A program made the translations under genes and the position numbers. The notes under the pieces are model-generated. The model ran no database searches. It was not told the DNA's origin and saw only the letters and a program-made list of their open reading frames with translations. Positions 16,765 through 26,223 of a DNA stretch of 64,000 nucleotides are shown here, piece by piece. Location of the stretch: the NCBI RefSeq assembly GCF_000186865.1, contig NW_008705565.1, positions 62,459 to 126,458 of the forward strand. The letters run 5' to 3'. Numbering within the stretch: the stretch's first letter is position 1; the number at the start of each line of letters is the position of its first letter. Source of the stretch: Aureococcus anophagefferens (taxonomy: Eukaryota > Sar > Pelagophyceae > Pelagomonadales > Pelagomonadaceae).

Positions 16765-18930
16765 ATGGAGGGCGTGCGCCAGGCCGCGGAGGAGATCGCG
16801 GCCACCGAGGAGCGCCTCGTCGCGGACCTCGAAGTGCTCAAGGACGTCTTCGCCGGCCCGCTCAAGAAATGGGGCGCGCAGCTCGAGTCGGGCCTCGCCG
16901 TCGTCGACCATCTCGAGGGCGCCGAGGTGAGCGGCGCGGCCGCGCGGCTCTTCGGCCCCCTCGACGACGTCGTGGCCTTCGCGCGCGAGTTCGCCCCCGC
17001 GCTGCGCGACGCGGAGCGCACGGGCGCGTGGCGCGCGTGCTTCGAGCGCCGCGAGGCCGCGCTCGTCGAGTGCTACGGCCGCTACGTCGCGCGCTACACG
17101 GCGGCCTGGGAGGAGCTCGCGGCGCTGCGGGCGCGGTCCCAGGCCGTCGAGTCCTTCCTCCGCTGCTGCGAGCTCCAGCCCGCGAACAGCCGCAACCTCA
17201 CGTTGGCGTCGCTCGCGATCATGCCCGTGCAGCGCGCGCCGCGCTACGTGCTGCTCCTCGGCGAGCTCAAGAAGCGCCTGGCCAAGCGGGCCGGCGCGCG
17301 CTGCGGCCCCGCGGGCGACGACGGCGACGCGCTCGCCGCCGCGGAGGCGTGCGCGCGCCGCGCGGCGGCCGCCGTGAACGAGACGATCGCGTGCGAGGAC
17401 TCGCGGCGCGACGCCGTCGCGCGCGTCGCGGCGTGCTACCAGCGCTGCGAGCAGACGGCGGAGTGGCTCGAGAGCGCGTCGGAGAAGAAGGTCGTCCTCG
17501 ACGGCGCGATGTCCCGCGTGACGCGGAGCGGGCCCGTCGAGTCGTACTTTGCGCTGTTCGAGGACCGCCTCGTCTACGGCGACGAGGCCCACGCGCTCGA
17601 CCTGATGAAGAGCCGCGTGGGCCGGCGCGGGAGCAACGCGGCGGCGGCGGCCGCACCGGAGGACGGCGGCCGCTACGCGCTGCACCGCGAGCTGCGGCTC
17701 GAGGAGTGCTTCGTGTGCCGAGCGGCGGGCGACGGCAAGGGCGGCTACGGCGACGCCAAGGGCCTCGCGCCCTGGGAGTTCCTCGTGCTGAGCGCGGAGA
17801 AGTCCTTCGTCGTGTCGGCGAAGGACGCGGCCGAGGCGCGGACGTGGGTCGACGCGACGCGCCTCGCGGGCGCCAGGCGCGCGGCGCGCGCGGGCAAGGC
17901 GTCGCGCGCTTTGCCGCGCGCGGCGGCGGCCTACGTGAAGCGCGGCGCGTCGACGGCGCTGACGGACTTCGACGTCTTCACGGAGCGGCCGCCCGCGTCC
18001 GCGCGCCACGGGAGCCTCTACGTCCAGGGCGGCGACCCGGAGGACGCCGCGGCCCGCGCGGACGCGCCGTCCCTCGTCGCGCGGCCCCGGGGCGCCGCGA
18101 CGCCCGTCGGCACGGGCGTGTCCATGCCCTTCTTCTCCGGCGGCGCGGGCTCGCCGCGCGCGGACCGGGACCGGCGGCCGTCCGTGATCCAGCACAGCAC
18201 GCACGACGTCGCGCGCGAGGAGCCGCCGCGGGCCGAGCGGTCGTCGTCGGCGCCGACGCCGCCGAGGCCCGCCGTGGACTTGTTGGACGCGCCGCCGCCG
18301 GAGCCGACGCCGCCGGCCGCGCGCGTCGCGCCCGACGGCTTCTTCGTCGTGACCGTGCCCGTGGACCTGTCCAAGGGCCTGGGGCTGGAGCTCCAGAACG
18401 TGCCGGGGGGCGGCGTGCGCGTCGCGGCGCTGGCGCCGGACTCGGTCTGCGCGGAGACGGGCGTCCGCGTCGGCGACGCGGTCCTCCGCGTCGGCGACGC
18501 GCCCGTCGCCTCGACGGCGGACGTCGTCGACGCGCTCCGGGCGCGGCGCGACCGGCCCGTCGTCGCCATCTCGCTGCGGCGCGCGGCGCGGCCCGCGCGC
18601 GCCGCGACGCTCGAGGCGAACCCGTTCCACGAGCCCGCGCCGCCGGCGGCGGCGGCGCCGGCGGCGCCGAACCCGTTCCTCGCGCCGGACCCGCCGCCGC
18701 CGCCGCCGAACCCCTTCTCCGCCGCGCCGCGGTCGCCGCCGAACCCCTTCTCCGCCGCGCCGCACTCGCCGCCGACGCCGCCGCCGGCGGCCCCGGAGGT
18801 CGACCTCGAGGAGGTCGTCCGCGGCGCCGTCGCCGTCGGCTTCAACGAGGCCGACGCCGTCCGCGCGGTCTCCGCGGGCCACACGGACGTCGACAGCGTC
18901 GTCAACTGGATCCTCGACAACCCCGTTTAA
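16765..18930 (+). CDS. DH-PH RhoGEF with PDZ, NPF motifs and UBA domain
   Basis: 721 residues from ATG 16765. A Dbl-homology domain covers about 1-195 (EERLVADLEVLKDVF, FLRCCELQPANSRNL, and the diagnostic LASLAIMPVQRAPRYVLLL). A PH domain follows at about 235-380 (ESYFALFEDRLVYGD, FLVLSAEKSFVVSAKDAAEARTWVDA). After a disordered linker comes a PDZ domain at 525-607 (KGLGLELQNVPGGGVRV, VRVGDAVLRVGD), then four NPF tripeptides between 618 and 660, ligands for EH-domain endocytic proteins, and a C-terminal UBA domain at 678-720 (AVAVGFNEADAVRAV, VVNWILDN). DH-PH proteins load GTP on Rho/Rac GTPases. NPF plus UBA suggests a role at endocytic or ubiquitin-marked membranes. Confidence 0.85.
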   Translation: MEGVRQAAEEIAATEERLVADLEVLKDVFAGPLKKWGAQLESGLAVVDHLEGAEVSGAAARLFGPLDDVVAFAREFAPALRDAERTGAWRACFERREAALVECYGRYVARYTAAWEELAALRARSQAVESFLRCCELQPANSRNLTLASLAIMPVQRAPRYVLLLGELKKRLAKRAGARCGPAGDDGDALAAAEACARRAAAAVNETIACEDSRRDAVARVAACYQRCEQTAEWLESASEKKVVLDGAMSRVTRSGPVESYFALFEDRLVYGDEAHALDLMKSRVGRRGSNAAAAAAPEDGGRYALHRELRLEECFVCRAAGDGKGGYGDAKGLAPWEFLVLSAEKSFVVSAKDAAEARTWVDATRLAGARRAARAGKASRALPRAAAAYVKRGASTALTDFDVFTERPPASARHGSLYVQGGDPEDAAARADAPSLVARPRGAATPVGTGVSMPFFSGGAGSPRADRDRRPSVIQHSTHDVAREEPPRAERSSSAPTPPRPAVDLLDAPPPEPTPPAARVAPDGFFVVTVPVDLSKGLGLELQNVPGGGVRVAALAPDSVCAETGVRVGDAVLRVGDAPVASTADVVDALRARRDRPVVAISLRRAARPARAATLEANPFHEPAPPAAAAPAAPNPFLAPDPPPPPPNPFSAAPRSPPNPFSAAPHSPPTPPPAAPEVDLEEVVRGAVAVGFNEADAVRAVSAGHTDVDSVVNWILDNPV

Positions 18931-19703
18931 TGGGTGGTTTTCTACGTGTGATGGCAGGGGATGGAGGAAGTCGCGGAGACGTCCGCCGCCGCTCGAGGCC
19001 CATGGTGCCCGTCAATTCCGGCTCGCGGTCGCGCGGCGATTGAAGGCTTGAATCCTTTTCGTTAGTTACCTTCAAGTTGCCGCTCGCCGAATCGCCACAC
19101 GCGCGCGCGATTCCGCGCGCGCGCGAGCTCTCTCTTGTCGCGGAGCTGCGCGGTCCAATCTCCGCTTTGCGATGAGAACGGGCACCCGCGCCGCTCGACT
19201 CGCCGCGGCGAGAAGCGGCGCTTGCCCAGAGACGACGATAGCGGCGTGAAGACACGTCGCCGAGGTGCCGCGCGACCGTCAGCCGCGGCACCGCGGGTCA
19301 TGACCGCGCGCGCGCGTGCGCGTTACAAGTACCCATCAGTACACTGTAGATTTTCCAAATCAGGCCTCCGGACCCACCCACCCACCTCGTCATGAGGTTC
19401 GAATCTTTTGTCCGTGGGTGGCCCGTGGCTTGAAGCTAATTGCGTATGCCGGCGGCGTCCATTCTGTAGTCGCGCGAGGAGGGTCGGGGCGTGGTCGACG
19501 GGCCAGCGGCTGTTCGAGAGGCTCGAGAGCGATGCGTGTGCGGTCTCCGAGGCGGTTCATTCGGCCGCGGCGATGACGTACGCGCCGAGCGCCGCCCCGG
19601 AGAGCGCCGCGACGTAATCGCCGCCGAGACGGCGCGCGCCGCTCCCGCTCGCGGACGACATCGCAACACCGCCCGAGCCGTCATATCCCCGCAGGTTGAG
19701 ACG
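18931..19703. other. 773-bp intergenic region before L18
   Basis: No convincing protein family match was found apart from a small minus-strand ORF at 19557-19661. TTCAAGTT occurs at 19071-19078, 140 bp past the RhoGEF stop. The 19317-19400 part is less GC-rich. A GGTTCGAATC string at 19394-19403 recalls a tRNA T-loop, but no acceptor or anticodon stem could be paired around it. Confidence 0.4.
19557..19661 (-). CDS. Possible 34-residue hydrophobic micro-protein
   Basis: ATG 19661 to TGA 19557. The peptide starts [20 protein letters not shown] and ends in a hydrophobic helix, [13 protein letters not shown], that could sit in a membrane. It is divergent from L18, whose start is 42 bp away. Only length, GC third positions and plausible amphipathic make-up support it; chance is a serious alternative. 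Confidence 0.2.
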   Translation of the reverse strand: MSSASGSGARRLGGDYVAALSGAALGAYVIAAAE

Positions 19704-20144
19704 ATGTTCCGCCTCGCCGTGTTCCTGAGCGCGATCGCGTGCGCGTCGGGCCTCGTCGCCCGGTCGGCGCTGACGATGACGACCGGCAGCCAGGTGCCGT
19801 ACCGGATCCGCCTCAAGCGCATCTCGAACCAGAACAAGGGCCGCATGCGCCTGAACGTGTTCCGGTCGAACCAGCACATCTACGCCCAGGTCATCGACGA
19901 CAAGGAGGGCACGACGCTCTGCGCCGCGAGCACGCTCGACGAGACGGTCAAGGAGGCGACGGGCGGCAAGGGCAACGACGTGTCCGCCGCGGGCAAGGTC
20001 GGCGCGCTCCTCGCCGAGCGCGCCAAGGGCAAGGGGCTCGAGTCGGTCTACTTCGACCGCTTCTCCGGATCGAACAAGTACCTCTACCACGGGCGCGTCA
20101 AGGCGCTCGTCGAGGGCGCCCGCGAGGCCGGCCTGACCGTGTGA
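19704..20144 (+). CDS. rpl18: Ribosomal protein L18 (uL18), organellar type with leader
   Basis: 146 residues from ATG 19704. Residues 1-25 are a signal-peptide-like leader ([20 protein letters not shown]), followed by a short basic, Ser/Thr-rich stretch, as in bipartite plastid leaders. The body matches bacterial-type L18: [33 protein letters not shown], then [32 protein letters not shown] and [17 protein letters not shown]. It binds 5S rRNA in the large subunit. Many red-lineage plastid genomes keep rpl18 themselves, so a nuclear copy with a leader is worth checking; a mitochondrial destination is the alternative. Confidence 0.85.
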   Translation: MFRLAVFLSAIACASGLVARSALTMTTGSQVPYRIRLKRISNQNKGRMRLNVFRSNQHIYAQVIDDKEGTTLCAASTLDETVKEATGGKGNDVSAAGKVGALLAERAKGKGLESVYFDRFSGSNKYLYHGRVKALVEGAREAGLTV

Positions 20145-20499
20145 GGCGCCGGTCGTCGTGAGCTCCGCCGCCCCTATGATAATACACTTCCATTGACCTC
20201 GCTTCTCGCAGTGTCTGGGATGCGGGCGTGGTGCGACGACGTGGACGCGACCTCCGTCGGCTCTGAAGGACGAAGCTCGTGCTCAGGTGCGTGCCGCGCG
20301 ACGCGCTGCCGCGACAAGAGGAAGAAGGGAGAGCTCGCGGTCCCTTCGCGGGCCGCTGCCTCACGCCCTTCAATGTTGATGTGGTTCAAGTTGATGTGGT
20401 TGCCCCGAGCACTGAGGTCTGACTTGGCACACCTCGACCGACGCCGCTTCGCGCCTCGACGCCTCGAGGAGTGACGCCAACTCGCACAGCTTAGCAACC
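20145..20499. other. 355-bp intergenic region between L18 and SohB
   Basis: Likely holds the L18 3' end and the SohB promoter. The only structure seen is a 15-bp tandem unit TTGATGTGGTTCAAG (20376-20390) followed by TTGATGTGGTTGCCC (20391-20405), with TTCAAGTT at the junction (20385-20392). No ORF with family similarity. Confidence 0.4.
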
Positions 20500-22359
20500 A
20501 TGCGCGCCGCCATCGTCACGATCGTTCTCGCAACGAGCGCGCGTGCCTTCGTGGCGCCCGCGCCGAAAACTTCAGCGCTCCGGGCGCCGCGGACCGGCGT
20601 CGAGCAGCACCTGGGCCCCACGGACGTGCTCGCGGCGCTGCCGTCCGTGCCGGCGCTGCCGGCGGGCACGGGCGCGGTCGCCGGGGAGCTCGGCGTCTAC
20701 GCGCTCAAGACGGCCATCAGCTGGGGCGTGCCCGCGGCGGTGGTGGCGCTCGTCGCGTTCCCGCTCATCAGCGCGGCGCGCGGCGACAAGGAGGACCGCG
20801 CGCCGCCGGGCGTGACGGACTTCGGCGACGAGTTCGCCCTCGGCGACGATGGCATGGGCGGCGGCGGCCTGCCCTTCGGCGGGCCGAAGAAGCGCAAGGT
20901 GGCGAACCGGAAGACGAGCCCGGAGTTCCTCAAGGTCGAGCGCCTCAACAACCGCCTCGAGTCCTTCGACTTCTCGCTCACCGCCGCGACGAGCGGCCGC
21001 CTCGCCGCGAAGCGCGCGCGGCGCGAGACGCGCCTCCGCGGCGCCTTCGGCGACGAGCTCGGCCTCGCGGAGCTGAGCGACGACGACTTCCTCAAGCTGC
21101 AGGTCGCCGAGGGCACGTACCTCGCGGAGCGCGCGGACGCGCGGGCCGAGGCGGCCCTCTACCGCGCGCAGCTCCGCGGCAAGGCGCCCGCGGCCGTCGG
21201 CGAGCAGTCCAACGCCACGAAGAACTCGACGGGCAACGTGCTCCGGCGCCTCGCGAAGAACCCCTTCGGGAAGAACGGCGACCGCCAGGCCGCGCTCGAG
21301 AAGGTCGAGGACGCGATGCGCCGCGAGCTCGAGGCCGAGCTCGACTACCTTGACGCCGTGAAGACGGCCCTGCCCTCGGACGCCGCGCGCCTGCGCCTCG
21401 GCCAGCTCGCCGCGACGACGGCCGGCGACGAGAGTATCGCGGGCCTCGGCGGCGCGCTGGCCTTCGCGCGCAACGGCGAGGCGGGCGCGCGCGCCTTCGT
21501 CCTCGACTTCGACGGCGACGTCCAGGCGTCGCAGCTGGCGAACCTGCGGGAGGAGGTCACGGCGGTGCTCGGCTTCGCGAACGCGACGCGCGGCGACGAG
21601 GTCGTGCTGAAGCTCAACTCGGGCGGCGGCACGGTCACGGGCTACGGCCTCGCCGCGGCCCAGCTCATGCGCGTCAAGGACGCGGGCTTCAAGCTCACGG
21701 TCTGCATCGAGCAGGTCGCGGCGTCGGGCGGCTACATGATGGCGTGCGTCGGCGACCGCATCGTCGCGTCGCCCTTCGCGGTGCTCGGCTCCATCGGCGT
21801 CATCTCCGACATCCCCAACGTCTACCAGCGCCTCAAGAAGGAGGGCATCGAGTTCCAGACCGTCACGGCCGGCGCCTACAAGCGCACGCTGACGCCGACG
21901 AAGAAGGTCACGAAGGAGGACATGGACAAGTCGAAGCAGGACATCAAGGAGATCTTCACCTTGTTCAAGACCTTTGTGGCGGGCCAGCGGCCGGCCCTCG
22001 ACATCGACGCCGTCGCCACGGGCGAGACCTGGTTCGGCGAGGACGCGCTCAAGCGCCGCCTCTGCGACGAGCTCCGCACGTTCGACGACGTCTGCCTCGA
22101 CTACTACCACCAGGGCACGGACGTGCTCAAGGTCACCTACGCCAAGCCCCCGGCGACGCCCCTCGCGGCCCTGCTCCAGACCGCCGACGCGCCCGCGGGG
22201 CCCTCGGCCGCCGCGGCCGTCGCGCAGCTCGCGAAAGCCGCGCTCCCGCTCCTCGCGGACCTCGCCGCGGCCGCGGACGCGGGCGACGCGAACCTCCGGC
22301 GCCCCATGGCCCTCGACGACGACCTCATCAACCGGTTCAAGGCCCAGGATCTCCTCTAG
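20500..22359 (+). CDS. sohB: SohB/SppA-type S49 serine protease, plastid-targeted
   Basis: 619 residues from ATG 20500. The leader MRAAIVTIVLATSARA is cut before FVAPAP, the Ala|Phe motif that sends proteins across the outer membranes of a secondary plastid. A membrane helix lies at about 66-90. After a charged, helical insert, residues about 335-540 match bacterial SohB closely: LDFDGDVQASQLANLREEVTAV, LNSGGGTVTGYGLAAAQL, the Ser409 nucleophile in VAASGGYMMACVGDRIVA, GSIGVISDIPN, and the general-base Lys461 in AGAYKRTLT. The Ser-Lys gap of 52 residues equals that of E. coli SohB. S49 proteases trim membrane-bound peptides; in plastids SppA relatives act on thylakoid proteins. The long region before the protease domain and an Ala-rich tail are additions. 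Confidence 0.93.
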   Translation: MRAAIVTIVLATSARAFVAPAPKTSALRAPRTGVEQHLGPTDVLAALPSVPALPAGTGAVAGELGVYALKTAISWGVPAAVVALVAFPLISAARGDKEDRAPPGVTDFGDEFALGDDGMGGGGLPFGGPKKRKVANRKTSPEFLKVERLNNRLESFDFSLTAATSGRLAAKRARRETRLRGAFGDELGLAELSDDDFLKLQVAEGTYLAERADARAEAALYRAQLRGKAPAAVGEQSNATKNSTGNVLRRLAKNPFGKNGDRQAALEKVEDAMRRELEAELDYLDAVKTALPSDAARLRLGQLAATTAGDESIAGLGGALAFARNGEAGARAFVLDFDGDVQASQLANLREEVTAVLGFANATRGDEVVLKLNSGGGTVTGYGLAAAQLMRVKDAGFKLTVCIEQVAASGGYMMACVGDRIVASPFAVLGSIGVISDIPNVYQRLKKEGIEFQTVTAGAYKRTLTPTKKVTKEDMDKSKQDIKEIFTLFKTFVAGQRPALDIDAVATGETWFGEDALKRRLCDELRTFDDVCLDYYHQGTDVLKVTYAKPPATPLAALLQTADAPAGPSAAAAVAQLAKAALPLLADLAAAADAGDANLRRPMALDDDLINRFKAQDLL

Positions 22360-22447
22360 CCGGTTTCTAAAGAGACTCGGACGCGCGTTAGTTCGGTGTG
22401 AGGAATGGGGCGCGGAGTCTGCTCGGCTTGGCGCGGCGCGCGCGGCT

Positions 22448-23287
22448 CTAGGGCTTGGCGGCGCGGGTGGTGCGAGACACGAGCTCCTCGCCGCTGTAAA
22501 AGTAGCCGCCGCAGGATTTCTTCTGGACCGGCGACGCCGGGGGCGCCGTGAAGAGGTCGTCCGTGCGCAGGTAGAAGGTCACGCCGTGGGCCGGGTGCGT
22601 CTTCTTCAGGTGAACCTATGAAGCAGCATGCGTCTCGAATGTTCCGAACAAAACGAGGACGCGGGTGTTCACGTAGCACTCGTCCGGGCTCTGGGAGCGG
22701 AAGAAAGCCTTTCCGCCGAAGGTCGCGAAGCCGCCGTACGAGCCGGTGCGGCAGATCTTGAAGCAGTCGAAGGGCTTCGCGAGATCGACCTCGCAGACAT
22801 AGGCGTCCGAGCCCGGGAAGGCGTCCTTGTTTTTGAGAACGCGGAAGCCCTCGCTGAGCGAAATGGTGTTGGTGGCGACGGTCTTGGAGAGCGCGAGGTT
22901 CTTGGCTCCGAGGTCGTCGAGCGCCGCGGCCTTGGCCGCGACGCTCTTGGAGAGCGAGAGGCACTTGGCGACGAGGCGCGCGCGGACGTCGGACTCGCAG
23001 GTGATGGCGCGGCGCGCGCGCGCCTGGAGGACGACGACGGCGCGGCACGCCGCGGCCTCCTTCTGGACGCGGGCGCGCCGGGACAAAAGACGAGCGAGGC
23101 GCGCGACGCGCGCGGAAGGGTCGATCAAGGCCGCGGCACGCGTGGCCTCGTACTTCTCCGTGAGCGACTCGAAGCGCTCGCACAAAGCCTTGACCGCGGG
23201 ATACTTCTCGCACAAATCCTCGAGAGAGGCGCCGCCGTCCGCCTCCCGAATCCACTCGAAGTCGCACTGGCTCTCGGTGTCGCTCAT
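22448..23287 (-). CDS. Unknown protein; probable 39-bp intron near the 3' end
   Basis: Start ATG 23287 (MSDTESQCDFEW). Without splicing the frame stops at 22616 after ...FGTFETHAAS. Downstream, 22615-22448 encodes a well-formed tail (VHLKKTHPAHGVTFYLRTDDLF...SGEELVSRTTRAAKP, TAG) in register if 22616-22654, GTTTTG...TTCATAG, is removed; a donor 6 bp further upstream (GTCCTC) also works. That gives 266 residues. The N-terminal half is helical with Ala/Arg-rich coiled-coil segments; the C-terminal half looks globular (YVCEVDLAKPFDCFKICRTGSYGGFATFGGKAFF). I do not recognise the family. The intron is shorter than most known spliceosomal introns, so the unspliced form remains possible. Confidence 0.55.
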
Positions 23288-23464
23288 GTTGTCGAGGATC
23301 ATGGTGGGGACCTGCGGGCGGGGGGCGTCGAGAAGGGGTGCGCGCGGGCGGGGGCGCGGCGGCGCGCGTTTGGATCGACTTGGAAGCAGTGAGGCTTGGG
23401 TCTTTGTCTCGAGCTCGACGAATGGCGCGAAGCATCCGCCGGGGCTCGATCGCGCACCGCACTA

Positions 23465-26092
23465 CTACCTTAGCAGCGGCACGCCGAGGTCGTCGTCGTC
23501 CGCGGGGACGGCGGCGCGGTGGTGGTAGAGGTCCGCGACGCGGAGGCAGAAGGGGACGAAGGCGACCCAGGGCCCCTTGAAGCCCCACGCGTCCAGGAGC
23601 GCGGCCGCGCGCGTCTCGTCGCGGCCCGCGGCGCCGTCGGCGAAGCAGCCCAGGACCGCGCGCCGCGCAAAGTGCCGTCGCAGCGCGCCCGGGTCCGCGA
23701 AGGAGTCGCGGAGCGACGCGCGCGCGCCCGGCTCCGAGAAGCTCCCCGTCTCGACGTCGTCCTTGGCGTCCTCGTCGTCGGCGAGGAGGTCGCCGTCGCA
23801 GGCGAGGAGCGCCGCGAGGGCGACGGCGGCGTCGCCGCGCCGCACCGCGTCGAGGCGGTCGCGGTCCCGGCGGCTCGACCGGTCGCCGAGCGCGCGGTCG
23901 ACGGCGTCGCGGACGCGCGCGGCGAGCGCCGCGGCGTCGACGAGGTCCCCGGCGCGGACGGGATCGACGGCGACGGCATCGTCGTCGTCGCACATGGACG
24001 GCACGTCGACGAGGGCGTCGCGCCGCCGGCCGCAGCAGCACAGCAACCGCAGGAAGCCGACGCCCGTCTCGAGCAATAGGACGAACCAGCGCATCGTGAG
24101 CTTCAGCGGCGCCTCGACGGCGAAGCAGACGAGCGCGACAAAGACGCGCGCGGCGTGGCGACCGGCCCCCGCGTCGGCGCCGCGGCTCTCGAGGGCCGCC
24201 CGCGTCGCCGCGAGGGGCTCGAGGCACGCGCGCGTCGACGCGCCGCAGAGCGCGTACAAGGTCCTCGGTACGAATGAACAGAGGTCGTGGCCCGGGTAGG
24301 CCGGCGCGGACGCGTCCCAGAGCAGGGGCGCGTAGGGCACGCAGAAGCGGCTCCGGTAGGGCGAGCGGCGGCCGTCGAGCGCCGCCGCGGCCTCGCGCGA
24401 GAGCCGCGCGCGCAGCGGGCCGTGCCAGCGCGCCGCGGCGACGACGCGGGGCTCGCTCGACGCGAAGAGGGACACGAAGCACACGAGGTCGCGCGACGGC
24501 GGCAGGCTCGCCGCCCACGCGTCCGCGAGCGCCGCGACGCCGTCCTCCTTCGCCATGTCGTCCGCGATCGCGCGCGCGCTCGCGCGCAGCGCCGCGTCGC
24601 CCGCGAGCCGCGCGAGCGCCGCCGCGAGGGACGCCGCGTCGAGGTCGGCGAAGGGGATCGGCGGCGGGCCCGCGCCGCGGCTCCGCGCGACCTCGCCCCA
24701 GAAGTGCTGGTCGCCGAAGAAGGGCACGACGAGCGTCGGCAGCCCCGCGCGCAGCGACGCGTCGAGCGTGCCCGCGCCGCCGTGGTGCACGGCGGCGGCG
24801 CACCGGGGCATCAGCCAGCCGTGGGGGCAGGGCCCGAGCGCGAAGACGCGCGGCGACGTCGCCGCGGCGCCCGCGGCCTCGGACCAGCCGCCCTGGAAGA
24901 GCACGCGGACGTCCGCGGCGTCCGCCGCCGCGACGACGGTCTCCCAGAGCGCCGCCGGGTCCTCGACGACCATGGACCCGAAGCCGACGAGCGCGGGCTT
25001 CTCGCCCGCCGCGAGGAACGCGGCGAGCGCGCTCGGGGGCTCGTAGGGCGCCGCGGCGCCGGGCGATACGGCCGCGTTGCCCGTGACGGAGACGTGGGCG
25101 CCGTAGTCCGCGGGCTTCGGCAGGAGCGCCGGCGACCAGAGGTACGCGAAGGGCACGCGCAGGTCGTTCAGCAGGAACGCGCCGCGCGCGGTCCAGCGGA
25201 GCGGCTTGAGGCCCAGCGTTTTCCGGAACGCGTTCGCGTCGAGGCTCCGCCACTGGAGCTCGTCGACGAAGGCGTAGCTCGCGAGGTTCAGCTGGTCGAC
25301 GGCGAAGGAGCCGAGGCGGCTCCCGCGGTCGCGCTCGCGGAACGGCAGGTTCGCGAGAGGGTGCGGGAACGCGGCCGTGGGCGTCCACGGCTGGGGGAAC
25401 GCCATGAACAGCGGGCACCGCAGCGCCTCGGCGCAGTGGACGTGGCCGTAGCAGACCGGGTTCGCGACGATGGCCTGGGCCCGGAAGGGCGCGCCGTCCC
25501 ACCGGGGGTCGTCGTAGTCGCGGCGCGTGCACGCGTCCCAGCAGGACCGCATGATGTCGCGGATCATGGCCACCTTCTCCGGCAGCTCGACGAGCAGTTC
25601 GTCGCGGAGCTCGCCGCCGCGGAGGCCCGCGCCGGGCAGGAGGCGGCCCCGGCTCTTGACCATCCACGCCGAGAGCTTCCTCGGGTCGCCCGCCAGGGGG
25701 AAGAACTCGAGCGACGCGCCGGCCGCCGCCGCGCGCGCCGCCACCGAGGCGCGGTAGCAGGCGTGCGTGCCCAGGCGCACGCGGTGGCCCCGCTCCGCGA
25801 GCGCGAGGCCGAGCGCGACGAAGGGCTGGACGTCGCCGTGCGTGCCCACGACGAGAAGCGCGACGTCCAGCGGAGGCACGGGCCCCCGCGGGGCCGCGGT
25901 CTCCCAGGCGGCGCGCGTCGGCCCGCGGCCCCGGCCGACGCGCTTCCCGACCTTGCTGCCCCGCGGCAAGATCTTCTGGAGCGTGCGCGCCGCGCCGCCG
26001 GAGAGCCGCAGGACCACGGCCAGCGACATCCACACGTAGACGACGACGATCCACACCGCCGTGTCCAGGTCGAAGGTCACCTGCTGCGGCAT
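23465..26092 (-). CDS. Sterol 3-beta-glucosyltransferase-like GT1 glycosyltransferase
   Basis: 875 residues from ATG 26092. Residues about 8-30 are a hydrophobic helix. The N-terminal Rossmann domain opens with LLVVGTHGDVQPFVALGLALAERGHRVRLGTH, the hallmark of UGT80/ATG26 sterol glucosyltransferases, followed by FFPLAGDPRKLSAWMVKSRG. The C-terminal domain has LVGFGSMVVEDP, the AVHHGGAGTLDASLRAGLPTLVVPFFGDQHFWG nucleotide-sugar signature (near residue 434) and a second hydrophobic helix. These enzymes use UDP-glucose to make steryl glucosides on ER or plasma membrane. The last 250 residues are an acidic Ala/Arg-rich extension I cannot place. It is divergent from the TPR-methyltransferase (131 bp). 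Confidence 0.88.
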   Translation of the reverse strand: MPQQVTFDLDTAVWIVVVYVWMSLAVVLRLSGGAARTLQKILPRGSKVGKRVGRGRGPTRAAWETAAPRGPVPPLDVALLVVGTHGDVQPFVALGLALAERGHRVRLGTHACYRASVAARAAAAGASLEFFPLAGDPRKLSAWMVKSRGRLLPGAGLRGGELRDELLVELPEKVAMIRDIMRSCWDACTRRDYDDPRWDGAPFRAQAIVANPVCYGHVHCAEALRCPLFMAFPQPWTPTAAFPHPLANLPFRERDRGSRLGSFAVDQLNLASYAFVDELQWRSLDANAFRKTLGLKPLRWTARGAFLLNDLRVPFAYLWSPALLPKPADYGAHVSVTGNAAVSPGAAAPYEPPSALAAFLAAGEKPALVGFGSMVVEDPAALWETVVAAADAADVRVLFQGGWSEAAGAAATSPRVFALGPCPHGWLMPRCAAAVHHGGAGTLDASLRAGLPTLVVPFFGDQHFWGEVARSRGAGPPPIPFADLDAASLAAALARLAGDAALRASARAIADDMAKEDGVAALADAWAASLPPSRDLVCFVSLFASSEPRVVAAARWHGPLRARLSREAAAALDGRRSPYRSRFCVPYAPLLWDASAPAYPGHDLCSFVPRTLYALCGASTRACLEPLAATRAALESRGADAGAGRHAARVFVALVCFAVEAPLKLTMRWFVLLLETGVGFLRLLCCCGRRRDALVDVPSMCDDDDAVAVDPVRAGDLVDAAALAARVRDAVDRALGDRSSRRDRDRLDAVRRGDAAVALAALLACDGDLLADDEDAKDDVETGSFSEPGARASLRDSFADPGALRRHFARRAVLGCFADGAAGRDETRAAALLDAWGFKGPWVAFVPFCLRVADLYHHRAAVPADDDDLGVPLLR

Positions 26093-26223
26093 CGCGTGCG
26101 TTCTCTAGGATGGCTGGGGCAGCGCGTGCGCCGCGCGCAGCGCCGAACAAAGCGGCGTTTGAGCGTCGACCATCGGCCAATGAGCGTGCGCGGGGCAGCT
26201 CCATCGAGAGAGAGCATGGCAGA

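Noticed and set aside
16521..19043. 840-residue plus-strand frame starting in the 116-bp repeats
   Set aside because: Runs out of frame through the RhoGEF gene and reads Arg-rich nonsense; only the repeat part is of interest.
19385..19410. Possible tRNA T-loop (GGTTCGAATC)
   Set aside because: Neither a T-stem nor an acceptor or anticodon stem can be paired around it.
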